64,000 bases of DNA from Undaria pinnatifida (GCA_012845835.1 JABAKD010000022.1:12108718-12172717), one strand, 5' to 3'. Numbered from the stretch's first letter, positions 1 through 15,000 are shown. The notes: generated by a model not told the origin, from the letters alone. Numbers and translations: made by a program.

Positions 1-3000
1 TATAGCTTCCTTGCCGGGTATCACCTTCCGGACTCTGCTCTCCTCTTCACGCTTGGTTGTTATACAACGTGTTACGTGCTGTGTTTGTTTCTCTCTCTTC
101 TTCGGTTTTTTTTTTCTTGTTTTGTCGCCTGGTTTCCCCATTAGCTCGGTCTCTGTCTTCTCGCTCTTTCATTTTTTTAGTTTCTTGTTCTTGTCGGCCC
201 TTTTCTGGTTTCCCTGCTTGCTCATGACCGTTCTCTCTTGCTTTTTTTTTTTTGTTTGCCCCGATTTTTCCGGGATAAAGCAACCTTTTATTTCATTACT
301 TATGTACAAAGGTTGCTTGTATTTACGGATAGAGCGGTGTTGTTGCTGGGGTAGCAACGGGGACCGCCGGTTGGGACAGCTCGCGCTGTCGCTACCTCCG
401 GAACTGAAGGACACGCCGGCTAGCGCTGGATTGCAAATGCACTTGAGTTAAATCGGCGCACGACGTGCATGAAAATACGTGGAAGTGTGGTGAGCTTAAG
501 CTTTGTTTTTCCCCATGCGCCGGAAGATTAGAAAAAAAAAAAGTGATACCTGGTATTGTTCTGGATTCTTTGCTTCTGCTGCTCACTTTTTGCATTCTGG
601 GTCGTCGCTCCTGTGTCGTGTGCTCGGCAAGGTACGGTTTGCCCCTCACAGCTGCGTACACGATGGCATGCTCGCGGACGAAGACATCCAGTCGTCACCG
701 CCTCTGGAGGCCGATCCCGCAGCGTTAGAGGCGGGTTCCGCGATCGGCTTAGAAGAGGAGGAGGAACAAGCGGCGTCGGACTCGGTGCTGACGTCCACGC
801 AACGGTAGGCACCTAGCCCTAACTCTAAATCCTAGTCTAAAGAAGAAAACTAAATGAGTATACAGGGTGAGGCCACGACTTGCGTAAAAATAAGGACTTG
901 ATACTTGTTGCTTGAGTAGAAATTGTGGGGTCATGGACTTGGTACTTGATTATTTTTAGCTTTGTATTTATTGTTTTTTATGTAGAGTGACATAAAATAG
1001 TTGTGGGCTCTAACTCTGACTGCAAGCCATTTGTTGAAGACGGCGCCTTCGGCCCTTGACCGACGGCAAGTTTCCGATCGTTTACCTTGGCTGACGCCAA
1101 ACTGCTACGCTTTCCTGTGGAGACGGCACTTTGACCCTTTGACCGACGGCAATTTTCCAATAATGTACCTTGATTGACGCCTAACTACTAGGTTTTAGTA
1201 TAGAACGATCAGTTTGACACCCCTTGACCGCTGGACGTTTTCCCTTGACTGACCGCCTCCCTACGTATTTCACCCTAGCTCTAAAAACGAAAAACGCTTT
1301 ATGTAAACGATACCACGATCATGCGTGCGGTGAGGTGTTTATGTCCTCATGAAGGGCATATATCCCTTCAGAGCTTGAAACAACTTTTTTTTTCGCGAGG
1401 GACCAGGATGGCCCGTGTTCTGACGAGCCGGTGCCAAAGCAAGTTGAGAGACACATTCAAAACGCGCCTCCGTCCTACACTCCTGACGCTCATTTACCAA
1501 AACAAACAGAGTTGTGGCACGCATATGGGCCCGGCTGCTCGCCGTGGACGAGTCTACTATCGAGCCGTCCTCCGATTTCTTCGATCTTGGCGGACACTCG
1601 CTCCTGCTAGCCAAGCTGTCCGCGGCTCTCTTGAAGGACGCGGGTGTGGTGGTGGCGATTCCCGCCATCATCGAGAGACCCACGTTGCAGGAGCTGGCGG
1701 AATTGCTGGACTCCGAGATGACCTCGATCACGGGGAAGACGGCGTCACCGGCCATTTTGTTCACCCCTGCGCAAAGGTGAGAGCAAGCAGCATACTTAAG
1801 TATACGGGTACGCGTTTTTTTTCTCTCGCAGGGACGTTTTTTTGTTGGTGTGGCCTCTTTTTTGCGCTTGTGGAGAATTGCTTGCTGTTTTTTTTTTCTC
1901 TCTTTTTCTGATACGTTACTCGCTCAGCCTTTTTACTCTTCATGGTGCGCCACTTGCTTGCTTGTTGCTTTTTTGCTCTTCCAGAAGCCCGTGCGTTGCT
2001 TGCTCTGTTTCGTTTTTTGTGCGCTTCCAACTGGCACGTTGTTTTTTAATGAAGTATTTTGCGCGCATTATCTTGTCACTCTGTCACTTGCCACTCGTTA
2101 GCATTCGTCATACCTTACAGGGCGGTCGGAAGAAGCGTGGGTCCTAGAAAGCGGCGGGGTGGACGTCCAGCTATCCCCGTACTCCAGCTTCTTCGATGCT
2201 GGCAAACGCACCCTTCTCTTCGACAAACACACCTCTTGCAGCCTTTTTTTTCCCCTTTCTGATGGTGCCTTTGTTCATATATCGCGCGCGCTAACTTGTC
2301 AGTTTTCGTCACTGTCACTGTTTTCCTTTTGGTGTTGGTCGTCACAACACACAGGGTGGTCGGAAGAGCGTGGGCTCGCGTCCTAGACAGCGGGGTGGAA
2401 GCCCAGCTCTCCCCAAGCTCTGACTTTTTCGACGCCGGCGGTCACTCGCTCCTCCTCGCCAAGCTCACCTCCGTACTCGCCGAAGAGACCGGAGTCACCC
2501 TCAGCATCCCAGACATCATCGAGTCCCCAACTCTCGACGGAATGGCTAGGCTCGTCGAGGAAGAATCCGTCGGTGCCGCAGCCCTAGCGATCCAGCCCAC
2601 GGTAGTTCCTGGCCTGAAAGCCGTGGTTAGCTCTGTGGACGGCGAGGATCCGATTGTTCTGCAGAACGGTTCTGACGGCGTTAAGCGTATTACCGCGACC
2701 GCACCGGCAGACGCGGCGAGGGCGAGGGAGCCGCGGGCACTACCGTTTGCTGACCTTGCGGCGGAGGCGCGTAGGCTCGATCCGACCATTTATCCCGCGG
2801 GGACGAGAAAGATTGGGTGAGTGGGCGGGGCTATTACGGAGATCCACTTTACAGCGACGAAATTACACACAAAAAAAGAAAGCGTCGCCAACTTTCAGGC
2901 GAGCTCTCATACGTTACGACTGTGCTCGGTTGAGGCTCTGTATACCTGACAAGACCAGCCAACGAAATGAACTTGGGTCAAACGCTATCAAACAGAGGCG

Positions 3001-6000
3001 GCTACATTTTCGCCCCATTTTCAGTTTTATAATTCATCCTGCGAGCCGTGGGTCTCCGTAATAAACCTTTGGAGCTTTATAGGTGGAGGATAGGACGAAA
3101 AAAAATGGCAACATCCGTGGGAGTCTTACGTATTCAAAGGGTAATACATCTGCAAAAACGGTTGGCCGGTGTATCACACGGCTTTGGCACATGATGAGTA
3201 CCGATCCTAAATTTATCGAACTCACAGCCGACGTGTTTATAATAACTTTCTAAAACTAACGATTTCAGCCAAGAGCAGGAAGAAAATAGCCCGATTGCTG
3301 GGGCAGGGAACGTGCCCGACGTGCAGCGGAAGGAGATGTACCGGACGAAGGGTGCGGTAGGGAGGTCACTTCGAGAGGACGTCTTTTTTTTTCAGGGGGC
3401 TCACCCAGAGTCGCTTTGCGAGAGCCCGCTCGCGAGTGGCCTTGCGCTTGCGATGTAACGTTTGGTTTCGCGATGCGCATCGCACGGCCGTCGAATGTTT
3501 TGTTACCCTGCGCCAACAGAACGGTTCAACAATCCAGCCCTGAGTGAAGCACGCAGCCTATAACTCGGTAGTGAATACGGGGGCAGCCCCCTCCGAATAC
3601 GGGGGTAGCCCCCTCCCCCCACTATAGCCTTAGCCTGCGACACGCGCGCGTCGTTACGATAACTGTACCGCCGCACGTTGTTGCTAGAAGGTTGATTATG
3701 ACAGCAGATGTCCCCTTTTTCGGCCGCTATGCCTCGGTCCCAACAGGGGTTAGCCCCTTTAGAACCCCAGAATATCTTCTGTACAGGTGTAATGTACAAG
3801 TTTCCCCTTCGGAGGGACGGTGACGCAAGAGGCTGATGCTTTTGCATTTGCACCCCGCGCGTTCGCCCGCATCCTAACGGTAAAGCATGCAGCTATACTG
3901 CAATTTAGTTGATGCGGGTGTATCGGAAATGAAGATACTGCTGTATAGGGACGGCCCAGATATATATTATGTCGATGCTGTTGCAGCCTACCTGGTACCA
4001 CTACTGTGTTTTGCGCATATATAAGTTTACCGAGAGTAGCCGCGACTTTCATGTACGCCGGCGTATAAGCATTCAGGTGCAGCTTCAAATTGCCATGTTT
4101 TGTTCATGTGCTCAGCACATTTGATGCGCTTACAATAGCCCACTATTTACTGCTACTAAATTGTACAGTATTAAAAAAAGCATTTACCCCCAGGCACATC
4201 AAGCACATGAAATTTACTTTCTGGAAATTCTGAGCGAAAAATACTTACAACAACCTACAGCAGTACAGCTGCTAGCAGCAGCATTATCAGGTGCACTGCT
4301 GGTGCGTGTGAGAGAGAAAAAAATAGTGTACTCGTAGAGTGTAGTAGAATTGAACACGGCGATGTCCGCCGGAAATGTGTTCTAATTTTGAAGTTCCTCC
4401 GCATTATTTCTAATTTTGAAGTTCCTCCGCATGGCGTTCGCCATTTTTTTTTATGCTATAAAAATAAAAACACACTCCAGCTGTGAGATCGAAGATTCCG
4501 TCGAAACTCATCTTTGTAAGCTGTGTGTGATACTCCGATCGCGCGTAGTACTGGGTGTGTGTCTTTATTAAGGATATAGGTCGGCGGCTCCCCTTGGAGC
4601 TACAGTGTAGCATGTACGAGGATCAACAAGGTGATGTTAGTCAGTCTGTGTGCGGAAACTATAGAACCCGTTTTTGAGGGGGACAAAATCTGACAGCTGT
4701 GGAAGGAAATGCATCAGTTTATCAAGTGTATCCTGTAAGTCGTATTGAAGTATTTCTAGAAGTATTTCTAGATCTTGGAAAATATACCGACCGATGGGTA
4801 GCCGGCCATGCTGGGCCATGCAGGGCCATGCGTAATTTGCTGGTACATTTTGATGTGCGAAGCGATTTTATTTCCTGTGTTGGTATACTCGAAGCTGCAG
4901 CTGTGTCGGGTGAACGAGAGGACACCTCGCGCGGCAGCAACAACTCGAGGGGCGCGAGCTCAGACCACCGCACAATATCACAGCAGAGTACTGGAAACCC
5001 TCCCGCAGCCTGCGTACTGCTATGTTGGACAAACTGCAGCAGCAGCCTTCTTTTTTAAGCGGCGTTTCTTGTGGAACGCAAAAAGAAAACACATCGGAAC
5101 AGCAAACGATGCGATCACAATATACATACATGTGGATCGTGCGAAGGTGAAGAGAACAGCGACAACGCAGCAGAGGTGTAACAGACACAGCACAAGCATC
5201 CGAGGCAGAGACAGCTGGGGCAGCAGAGCGAGCCACGGGCGTATGCATTTGATCCTCGGAAGAGATCCGCCCCGACGAGTACCGTTGGAGTCGGCCGAGG
5301 TTAGCTTTGCCCGAGGCCGCAATTCTACCAGTCAGTAGTCAGTAGTGCTGCCGGCTGCTGCGATGCATCTGGCACGAGCGAGGTCAACCAACAAACACAA
5401 ATCGAACCAGATTCCTTGATCAGCACACCCAGAGAAGCTTTACTGGCCGACCATGGGGGGCAGAGCTCTGCGCAGGGGCCTCTTCAGGTGGTGCCACACG
5501 AGGGGGCGGTAGTACTATTGTAGTGCTTGGCTGCACGCTGCGCTCTGCCCTCTTTGCAGGCTGCCGCAGAGGTTTGAGCCAGCCAGAAATTATTGTACGT
5601 GCGAGAGGTCATGCAAATTTTGAAAAGGTGAAGGTTGATATGTATGATGGGTCTGATGCATACTTGAAAAACAAATGCACCTTGCCCACCTATGTCTAAA
5701 ACGTCAGCTGTCGCACAGAAGGACATCTGTGACCGAACCTGCAACGAAACGTCAGCTGTGACGTTAAATACAATACGAGCTGCCCGCCAGCAGGCACGGG
5801 AGTTTTATGGACCAGCGGCGAAAATATGAAAGGCCCGCCAGCAGGCAACAAAACTATGAAAGGCCCGCCAGCAGGCACGGCAGCCTTACCGGCCAGCCGC
5901 ATCGAATTACTAATTGTAGTTAGTTCTATTCTTACCCGTTTTCCTGTTGCTCTCTCTTTCTTGCGTCCGCCGCCGCCACCGTTTTTATCTTACCACTGTT

Positions 6001-9000
6001 TTTTTTGTTCCACCGTGTTTTTTTTTTTGCCACCACTTTTTTTTTGGCACCGTTCTTTTTTGTACCAACGTTTTTTTCACCGCCGGTGGACAGATACTCT
6101 CGCTACCGCTCGTCGAGATCCACTCGACCTCCTCAGCGAGTCCTGCTGACCGGCGCATCGGGCTTCCTAGGTGCCCATATTTTGGCTTCCCTGCTCAAGG
6201 ACACCACGGTTGACGTGTTTTGCCTGGTTAGGGCCGGCAACGAGGAAGAGGCGCTCGTCCGCCTCGAGGATATTTTGAAGAAGTGAGGGCATATATATAT
6301 TGCGGGGGACGGGAGGGGGTGTACTCATATCATGCATGGCCGTAATCTTGAGACCAGAAACCCTAACATCCCTTCAATGCCGCGACGGAACACGTGGGGT
6401 TTGCACCGACCAGGTAGGCATTGCGTGTACCTTCGGGGGGGGGAAGGGGCGTTGACGCGACACGTTAAAGAAGTGGGCCAAATTTGGGGAGGGGGTGGGT
6501 TGTAGTGGTGTCCCTCGGTTGGGTTGGCCGCGAAGGGACATGTTGAAGAAGTTAGGGTCCGAGTTTGGGGGGAGAGGGGGGGCGCTGGGTGGTATATTTT
6601 TCTTGCTGTTTCCTCGAGTGCGGTGGTAAAAGCGAATGTTCGGGGTGTTTGCGCTAGAACACACTGTTCGGCTGAAGCATGAAGTCGGAACACGTTTTGT
6701 TCAGTGTCGCATGGAAAACGGCGTTCCGTGCTGAGGTAAAATAGCTTATGCCGCACTAGATGTCACGCAGGAGTGGGTCCACACAGTATTGGAATGTCAC
6801 ACGAGAGTGTGTAGTGCCAGCCTCGCTTATACCGCTATTGTTTGAGGTACAGCCTGATCGAAGACGAAGCGGCGTCGTCAGCTATATAGCGTTTCCTCGA
6901 AACCCGACAATATTAAATTATACCAGGTATAGTACAAGCTTCCCCTTCCGCATGTGGTTGGCTTGAAATTCCGGAGATGTCGCAAGTTGGAAAGGGAGAC
7001 ACAACTCTTGTAAAAACTAGAGGAAAAATACAAAGCCACCGCCCAAGTAACCGGACAAATTACACCGACCAGTACAAACGAGTTTATAGCTTTGAATCTA
7101 TTTTGTAACACTGTTTTAAGATACGTCCGACGTCAGCTGTGAGTTCTATGTATTTACATGTCGATACTCATCTTTGCAGGCTGCGCGATACACGGGCCGC
7201 TCGTTTTTTCACATTTGTTTTTGAAGATATATGACTCCCATAAATGGTGTCAGGGTGAACATGAACATCAAATTGTTATCGATAGTAAGAATGGTAGCAA
7301 CTAAACGTGTTTCATCGCAGGGTAGTAAGCTATATGATCCGCATATGTCAGTGTTGAAAGTCTATTTGTCTACTCTTTTCTCGTTTCCCCGGAAAAAGCT
7401 ATTAGTTCATTATCAGTTACCTTGACCATGCTATAATTTTATCGCCACCTCGTCGCTTCCGATGTCCTATTGTTTTATAGGTACAACCTGATGGAAGACG
7501 ACGCGGTGTCGTCGGCCATGGACAGGGTGGTTCCCGTGCCGGGAGACTTGTCGCGTCCTCTGCTCGGCCTAAACGACAGCGACTTTAAGGTGAGCATTCT
7601 ACCCCGTGTTTTTTTTTTTGTATCCTTCTGTGGACTCGTAAAAACGGAGCTTAAAACCCTTGAAGACCCAAAACCGCTCGTTATACTAAACCCAAGCAAT
7701 TTCCCCCCAGAAACAGGTTTCCAGTCGTTAAGGCGTTAAATTCACTACTCGTATGCGTTGTGTCTTGTGTCATTTCAACTCGGCTGCCGAATCAGCGGTG
7801 CTATAGAGGTAACGGAAACGCAAGCTGCCACGGCCTCCAGTTGCCTTGGCGACGGCCGCGCGGTATAGCCGAGTGTAAACGCGGTTGTTGAGTAGCTCTC
7901 TCCTCGTTTTTTCTTCTGCAACTGCTGTCAGCAATTCTGCTGTTAATCGTCCGCCCTCCACCCTGTTGCTGCCGGAAATTCATATAACTCTGAACGGAAA
8001 TCAGGGACCGTTGGAGTATAAGTACATACAAGAAACAGTCCTTAAAATTTCGTCCAAAGTTTTTTTTGTTTTAACTTGCCCTTGCCTCTTGCGCGCGAAC
8101 TCTCTTCAAGCCTGCCTTTGTTATTGCTGTTCTCACATAAACTCATGCCCTATCAATAACTCTAGTCCGTGGTCACAGGACAGGCGCCAACAACTCGGGA
8201 GTCGGACAATGCCTCTCAGGGGAAAAAAAACTGACATATGTGCGTACCCGCGGCTTCTTTCCGCCCCACCCTGCGGTTGCGTGCAACAGATGCTCGCTGG
8301 CGAGCTAGACGCCATCATCCACAGCGGGGCTTCTGTGAACCTCGTCCGGTCGTATCAGTCGCTTAAACCCGTCAATGTTCTCGGCACTCAGGTGCGTTTT
8401 CTCGGGGGCGCTGCCGCTGGTCTTTTTTCCTTCCGTGGGGCAGGGGCCTTGGTGTGATGCAACGTTGACGGTAGTATCTCGCGGGCTGGTCGTTATTCCT
8501 GCCGCATGGCAGGGGCTTTGTGTGATGCACGACGGTGATATTTCGTAGGATGGCGGAGGCCCCTGGCGTAGGCCAGTGGCCTTGGCGCGATGCACGACGG
8601 CAATGCTTCATGGGGTGGCGATTGCTTTTGTGAGCCTTCGCGTGACGCACGACGATGGTGTTGCATGGGATGGCGAATGCTGAGGTCGTAGCAGCGGGCC
8701 AAGGTTTGGCTCGGAAGCTCGATGGCGTTCGCGCCGGGTCTCTTGCGATGGTTTTGATCCTCTGAAGCGTGATACGATAGGGCTTTGCATCTAATTATCC
8801 TCAGCCTCTTCACCTGAAGAACTCTGCATCTCACCATAACACTGACGTTTGAGAAATATATACAACGCAATGAACAATCCTATGGCCTACTGTAGGCATG
8901 AAACGAATATTTTTTATAGCACGCGTTTTTTTGTTATGAAAAAGGCAGAACATCAGCCGTCGACGGTTCGTGAACCAACCGAAGTCTTTTTTTTTTCAGA

Positions 9001-12000
9001 TCGTCCGCAATTATAACGTCATGGCGTCTTGGTGGTGGGTAGGGTCGCACCCGATGCGTGATGGGGATACATGTACTACAAATTGGTTTCGGAATGACGG
9101 GGCTCCTTAACCCCTCTAGAGCCCCCTAACCCCTACCTATACTAAACCCAAGTAAATTTGTCCCCAAAAACGGGTTTCCAGTTGTAAAGGGGTTAACCCA
9201 AAATTATCTGAAAAAAAAAATAATAGGTCATTTTTTTTTGCATTATTCTCGTCGTGTACCTAGGCCATACCTTTTTTTCCGGTATCAGTATTTTTTTCTT
9301 CTCCAAATCAGTTTTTGGGAGAAGTTTTTAGCTCCCAAATTGAGGGGTAGTACTAGAAAAAAAGTAGTGCACCCCTCTACCATTGTAGCACGCGTTATAC
9401 CTGGTACCTGGTATGTATTCCGACGACATGGGGTAGTTGCTGTTATCAGGCTTAGTTTGGGTAAGCTATTGGTTAACCTTTTACAAGTGGTCAAACGGAC
9501 CCTAATAATACCCCATCAATTCCTGAACATTGCTCAGTTGGTTGGTATCATACCCTGCCAGTTTTTGGACATAGAAGAGGTACTGCACTGTGCCCCTGAG
9601 AAGAGGTACTGCACTGTGCCCCTGCCGTAGCACGCTCGAGCAGGTTGGTTTAACTTGCTCGAAGGTACAATCCTACCTCAACGATATTTTGTAGCTTGTT
9701 AGTCCAATTGAGTGATAATTGAGGAGTCCGGTCGGTCAGAACCGTTTTGGTCACGAAGAGGTACTGTACCCTACCCCTAGCGTAGCACGCGAGCATGTAG
9801 ACTTAACTCGCTCGAAGGGACAATCCCACCCCAACGCACCGATGTTGGGTAGCTTGGTAGTCTGATTGAGGAGCCCCGTCAGTCTAGAACGTTTTGGTCA
9901 CAAAGAGGTGCTGCACTCTACTAGTGTAGCCCGCGAGCATGTTGATTGAAACACGCTCGAAAGTACAATCGCTCCCCAACGGTGTTGGGCAGTTTGTTAT
10001 TACATTAGGCGTCCCCCAATGAGGCGGTATCCCTATATAAGGCGGTATCCCTATACAAGGCGGTCAAAAACGCTTGGCACGACTGAGGAACTGCACTCAT
10101 AGCCTGGGTTGAACCAGGCGGCTTCCCTCTATATGGCGGTCATATTGCTCTCTATGGCGCACCACCGCCGCACTGAGGGACCCCTACCGCACTAGTCTAA
10201 TTGAGTGATAAAATGAGTATTTATTGAGTAATAATTAAGGAGTCCCGTCAGTCAGAACTGTTTCGGCCAAAAAGAGGTACTGTGCCTTTATGATAGCACG
10301 CGTCATATCGTGTGTACTAACGTTGGGCCTATACCTTATCTGGTATGTGTCATTGCTGTTGGGTAGTGTGCTGGTCTAATTGAGGAACCCGACCAGTCAC
10401 AACTGTTTTCGCCCAAGAGAGATACTTGCACCCTTTTCGTAGCCTTTGTCAACAAGGAAAAGCGCTGCACCACCCTCGATGCTACTGTGTGCCCCCCCCC
10501 CGGAGCAGGAAGTACTTCGCCTCGCGGTTACCAACGCCTTTGGCACACGAGTGAAACCCGTGCACTTCGTCTCGACCAACGGCATCTTCCCCTTCTCCTC
10601 CGGTGAGATGAGGAAGCGCAGGCGGGTGCGCGTGCTTGTCGCTGTGTTTGACGTGCATGCTAGAATCAACCGATTGTGTGCAGCGACACTGATGCTTGTG
10701 GTTGTTCTCCGTTCGCAAATGCGATTGCGGGAGTGTGTGTGTGTTTTTTTGTCGTTGTATCCTTATTTCGGCCCATCGACGTGATGGTGTACGTGCCGGT
10801 TCTTCATTCTAAGAAAGATGCAAGCTCTGTGGCCACAAGCTACCAGACAAGCGACATGCATTTCAAAACACGGCAAGGAGATCCGGCCAGATGCAATGCC
10901 AAACAAATGGGGTGCGAACAGCGGGGCATACACAATCCAGCAAAGACTAACTGCCGAAGGTAATGAGAAGCAAATAACTGAAAAGAAAGAAGCAATCAAA
11001 ATAACGAAAGAAAAAAGATAGGTAAGGAAAAAGGTGGAAATATTAGGTTTGTACGGAAGGACGCGGAACGTGTCGTTTTCGTCTGTCAAGTCAATTCCCG
11101 TTGATGCTGCGGGCCTCCCTGCAATAGCTTGTCTCCACAACTGAAAAATGTATTCAGCTGCACCCCAGCAACAGCGTGCGCCCTTCCTATCAGGCTCGGG
11201 TTCACCACCAGGCCTAACGGTGACATCTCTCGCCTCGTCCCTGAAATCTCGAGACGGAAAAAAACAGGGCTGTTTCCCGGGTCGGTTCATGTTTGACGGG
11301 TCGGGTCGGGATAGGGTGATCCGTCCCGACCCGGCCCGCGTGATTAGCAAACCTCCAAACCCGGCTCGACCCGACCTGTGATATTTTGGACGACTCCTGA
11401 TCCGATCGGAACTCCCACCCGCGAGATTTTGAGAGCGTCTTGACCCGAACCGCGGGTCGCATCATGACCCCGTCTAAAAACCCTGCATTTTTTTCCCATT
11501 TCCGGAACCTGAGCAATGTGTGTAACGTGTTTTTGTTTTGCATCCTCATCGCAGACACGAAGACATTTATGGAATCGGCAGACATGACCGAACAGTGGAA
11601 GGAGCTATCCGATGGGTACGGACAGAGCAAATGGGTCGCCGAGCAGATGTGCATGCAGGCTCGATCTAGGGGTCTACCTGTGAGCATCCTCAGACCCGGA
11701 AACATGTCGCCCTCGTCGAAGACCGGCGCGTGGAACAAGTCGGACTTCATCTACATGCTCCTGCAGGTACTATTAACCGGGGCCGTTCACAGGTCAGGTC
11801 AAACCTCGTGGGCCGAGCCGGGTCGAGTTCAGGTAGAGCCAGGGTGATCCTACACCACCCGTCAGATTGTAAGAGCCTCCTGACCCGACCCGACCCGACC
11901 CAACCCGGCCCGACTCGACCCGACCCGACCCGACCCGACCCGACCCGACCCGACCCGACCCGACCCGACCCGACCCGACCCGACCCGACCCGACCCGACC

Positions 12001-15000
12001 CGACCCGACCCGTGAGATTTTGAACACCTCATGACCCGTGATCAGCCCTGCTATTAACTACTCCGGAGTATTAAGCTTTTGAGGCCCGTGTATAGCGAGC
12101 AAGCCAAAGACGAACCCAGTATTATCGAGCGTCTAGGACGAGCTTGCAGCAGTACGAACATGAAGTACGCTGCACGTGTAGCGCACAGCTCCCTCCCTGA
12201 CATTGCAGGTTGGACACGTCCCCTTCCCGCAAGAGCGTGGGCCGATTATTTTGGACGATGCGGTAATCAAAGCCACTTTTGTGTTGGCACTCTTTTTTTC
12301 TCAAGTCCCGTAAGGGAAAAAAATATAGATCGATTCAGGTAAATAATGGCAAATATTAGCACGTACCAGGTGCCAGGTGTATAGCAAAATGTGTGTCCCC
12401 ACCATGACTTGGGTGTAACCTTACTCACTACCAAGATGTGGTGGCGTTTTCATCGCGGGTCATCCGAAAATAACCCCCCACGCTAGTTGGTGCGTCGGTG
12501 GCTGATGTTATACCTTTTATCGTAATGATTGTAGCGCGGGAGGGGCGTGATCGGGAGACAGTTTCACAGATTGGCGCTTGCGTTTGTCGCCGCACACGCT
12601 CATGGTGCCTTCCCCCAGGCTCACCCCTCACCCCCCCTCCATTCGACGTTTCATTCATGTGCAAGAAGGTACGCACAAGGTGCCGAAGTCCGCCTCACAA
12701 GCGGTTCTTAGTAGGATGCAGCTCACCCTTTTGTGGGACTCACCGAACACCTCACGGCGCTTTGCGCTTCATGCGCAATGTCTGCCTGGTCGATGAAAAC
12801 CCTGACGTTCTCCGTGCCCGCATTGTGGGGATGCGAGGGCCAACCGTCCTACGGAGCATGGCCATGCACGATACGATTATTACCCTCCCCCTCACTACAC
12901 TTGCGCCCTCTTCTCTGCGTTGCAAGGCGTATGGTCCTACGGGCTACGGCCATGCGTGACATGACTATTGCACTCCCCCCCCTCCCCCCCCCTTACCGGT
13001 AGTGGCAGGCGATGGTCTATATATATATATATATATATATATATTTTTTATCCTCCGGCGGATGGGGAAAATAAAGCTTTAGCTCACCACACTTCCGCGT
13101 ATTTTCATACGCGTCGTGTGTCGATTTAACTCAGTTGCTTTCGCAGCCCAACGCTAGCTGGCGCACCCTTCGAGTCCCATTGTAGGTATAGCGTAAGCTG
13201 TCCCTATAATTGGTCCTCGTTACAAGACTACGGCTATGCATGGGATGAGTACACACTCTCCCTCCGCACCCCCCCTCTATTCTACGTACGCTTGCGCCCT
13301 CCTCTATGGGGTTGTCTGTTCGCAGGGTTGCTTGGAGCTGGGATGCGCCCCGATAGGAGTTGAGTGGCAGTTAGATGTTACCCCCGTCGACTTCGCCGCC
13401 CGCGCCATGGTGCACGTGGCCGTCGAACAACCGCACAAGGGGCTCGGACAGGTATTTGTACATTCTGGAAAGGATTCTAGGCATGTGGCTCATTTGGTGT
13501 ACCCGAGTCCCGAAAGTATGTAACCATTTATTTTAGGTCCTTAGGCGAGAAAGTTCTCTTCCGAAGGAGTACTAGAAAAAGCGTGTCCATTTGTTGGTTC
13601 GTTGATTTACTGGTTCATTTGGTGTCACCCCGATCGTCTCCTCGAGTCCCGAACTAATTAATTGTTAGCCACCCCCCCTTGCCGTCTACGCCCCCCCCCC
13701 CCCCCCGCGAACAAAACACAAGCAATACAATTTATTATGTGATATCGTTAGCGTCTTTCCCTTCACCGCCGGGTTAAAAATGGACAACGATTGATCCTTC
13801 ATCAGACGTCCGTCGGCTTTCACGCTGTTGGCGACACGAGCTATGTGATAGGCGTAGCACTTGTTCAACAAAGTAATGCCGGCTGACGGGGCGTTCTCTA
13901 ACTCAAGACCTACTAACCAAAATCCATGGAATCCGATTTGTGTTGTAACAGTATTGTTCTTTCTGTGATTAGGTCATTGGATTCTTCATCAAATTAAGCG
14001 CACATATTTTTCTCAATCATCTTTTTTTTGGGGGGGGGGTGAGCTAGGAGGCCTCCTTGCATTTGCTTTTTGAGCCTTTTAGCGCCGCAGTCCCAACATC
14101 GGGACAAAACACTTGGAGTTAGACTAGGATCATCTTAGGAGTTGGAAATGGGCTAACAGTAGTATTCGTTCTGTTCTGTGCCTAGGCCATAGCGTTTTTA
14201 ATCTGCTTGTGCGTACAAGTTTTATCAGAAAGCAATTTTTTGTTGGTTAAGGCAGAGAGCTCCTTAAGCGAGGACCCTCGGAACCAAACGGTACATCCAC
14301 CCCTAACTCAGCGTGCGTGGACGGTATGAGGTGCGTGTGGAATTGGTTGCGGCCAAGCGCGTGCTTCATTTTGTAATCTCCCGTTTTCCCGTAAAAAAAA
14401 CAAAAACGTTTTCCCTGTTTTTCGGCGTTAAGGTGCTTCATATCCAAAACCCCGGGAAGATGCAAGCATTTGGGAATGTCGCTGGTTGGCTGAAGGAGAC
14501 CACGGGGACGGACCTGGAAGGCGTAACCCTGGACGAATTCCGTGAACGCATTGATAAGGCGGTGGAGGAGAAGGCCCCCCATGATGCCAGCGTGCTGGCG
14601 AAGGTGTGTTTCGCCCTTGAGTCAACGCCAGTGCTAATAAACATGCTCGAAAAAAACCTTCGCATGCTCACCCGAGCACAGGCGTGCTCTGCTGATGTGT
14701 TCCGTCTTTTTTCCCCCCCCATCACAGGAAACCCGCTTGCTCTGCTGGTGTATCACGTTTTGGTGGTTCCATGCCCGTCCTACGTTTGAAGCGTTCACAC
14801 TCTCGCCCTAGCAGTGCATCTTGATAACTTTCCCGGCGGTTTTCTCCGACTTCCCTCCTCCCTTTGTCTTAAACACTCCTGTGACTCTTAAACCTGTTGT
14901 CGTGACTCAACCTGTTGCCTGCGTTCATCTTCACGCCGGTCTCGACGGCTTCGCATATTACCTTTCCAACCCAAGGCGCCTAGACTTTTTCGTCACAAGA

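Noticed and set aside
1321-1911. 196-codon plus-strand frame
   Set aside because: It overlaps the carrier exon in another frame; the carrier frame has the family motif and splice sites.
4808-5338. 176-codon plus-strand frame in the large intron
   Set aside because: Low-complexity, no motif, and located among repeats in the intron of the NRPS-like gene.
11730-12027. Pro-Asp-Pro-Thr and Gly-Ser-Gly-Arg repeat frames
   Set aside because: By-product of the CCCGA pentamer.
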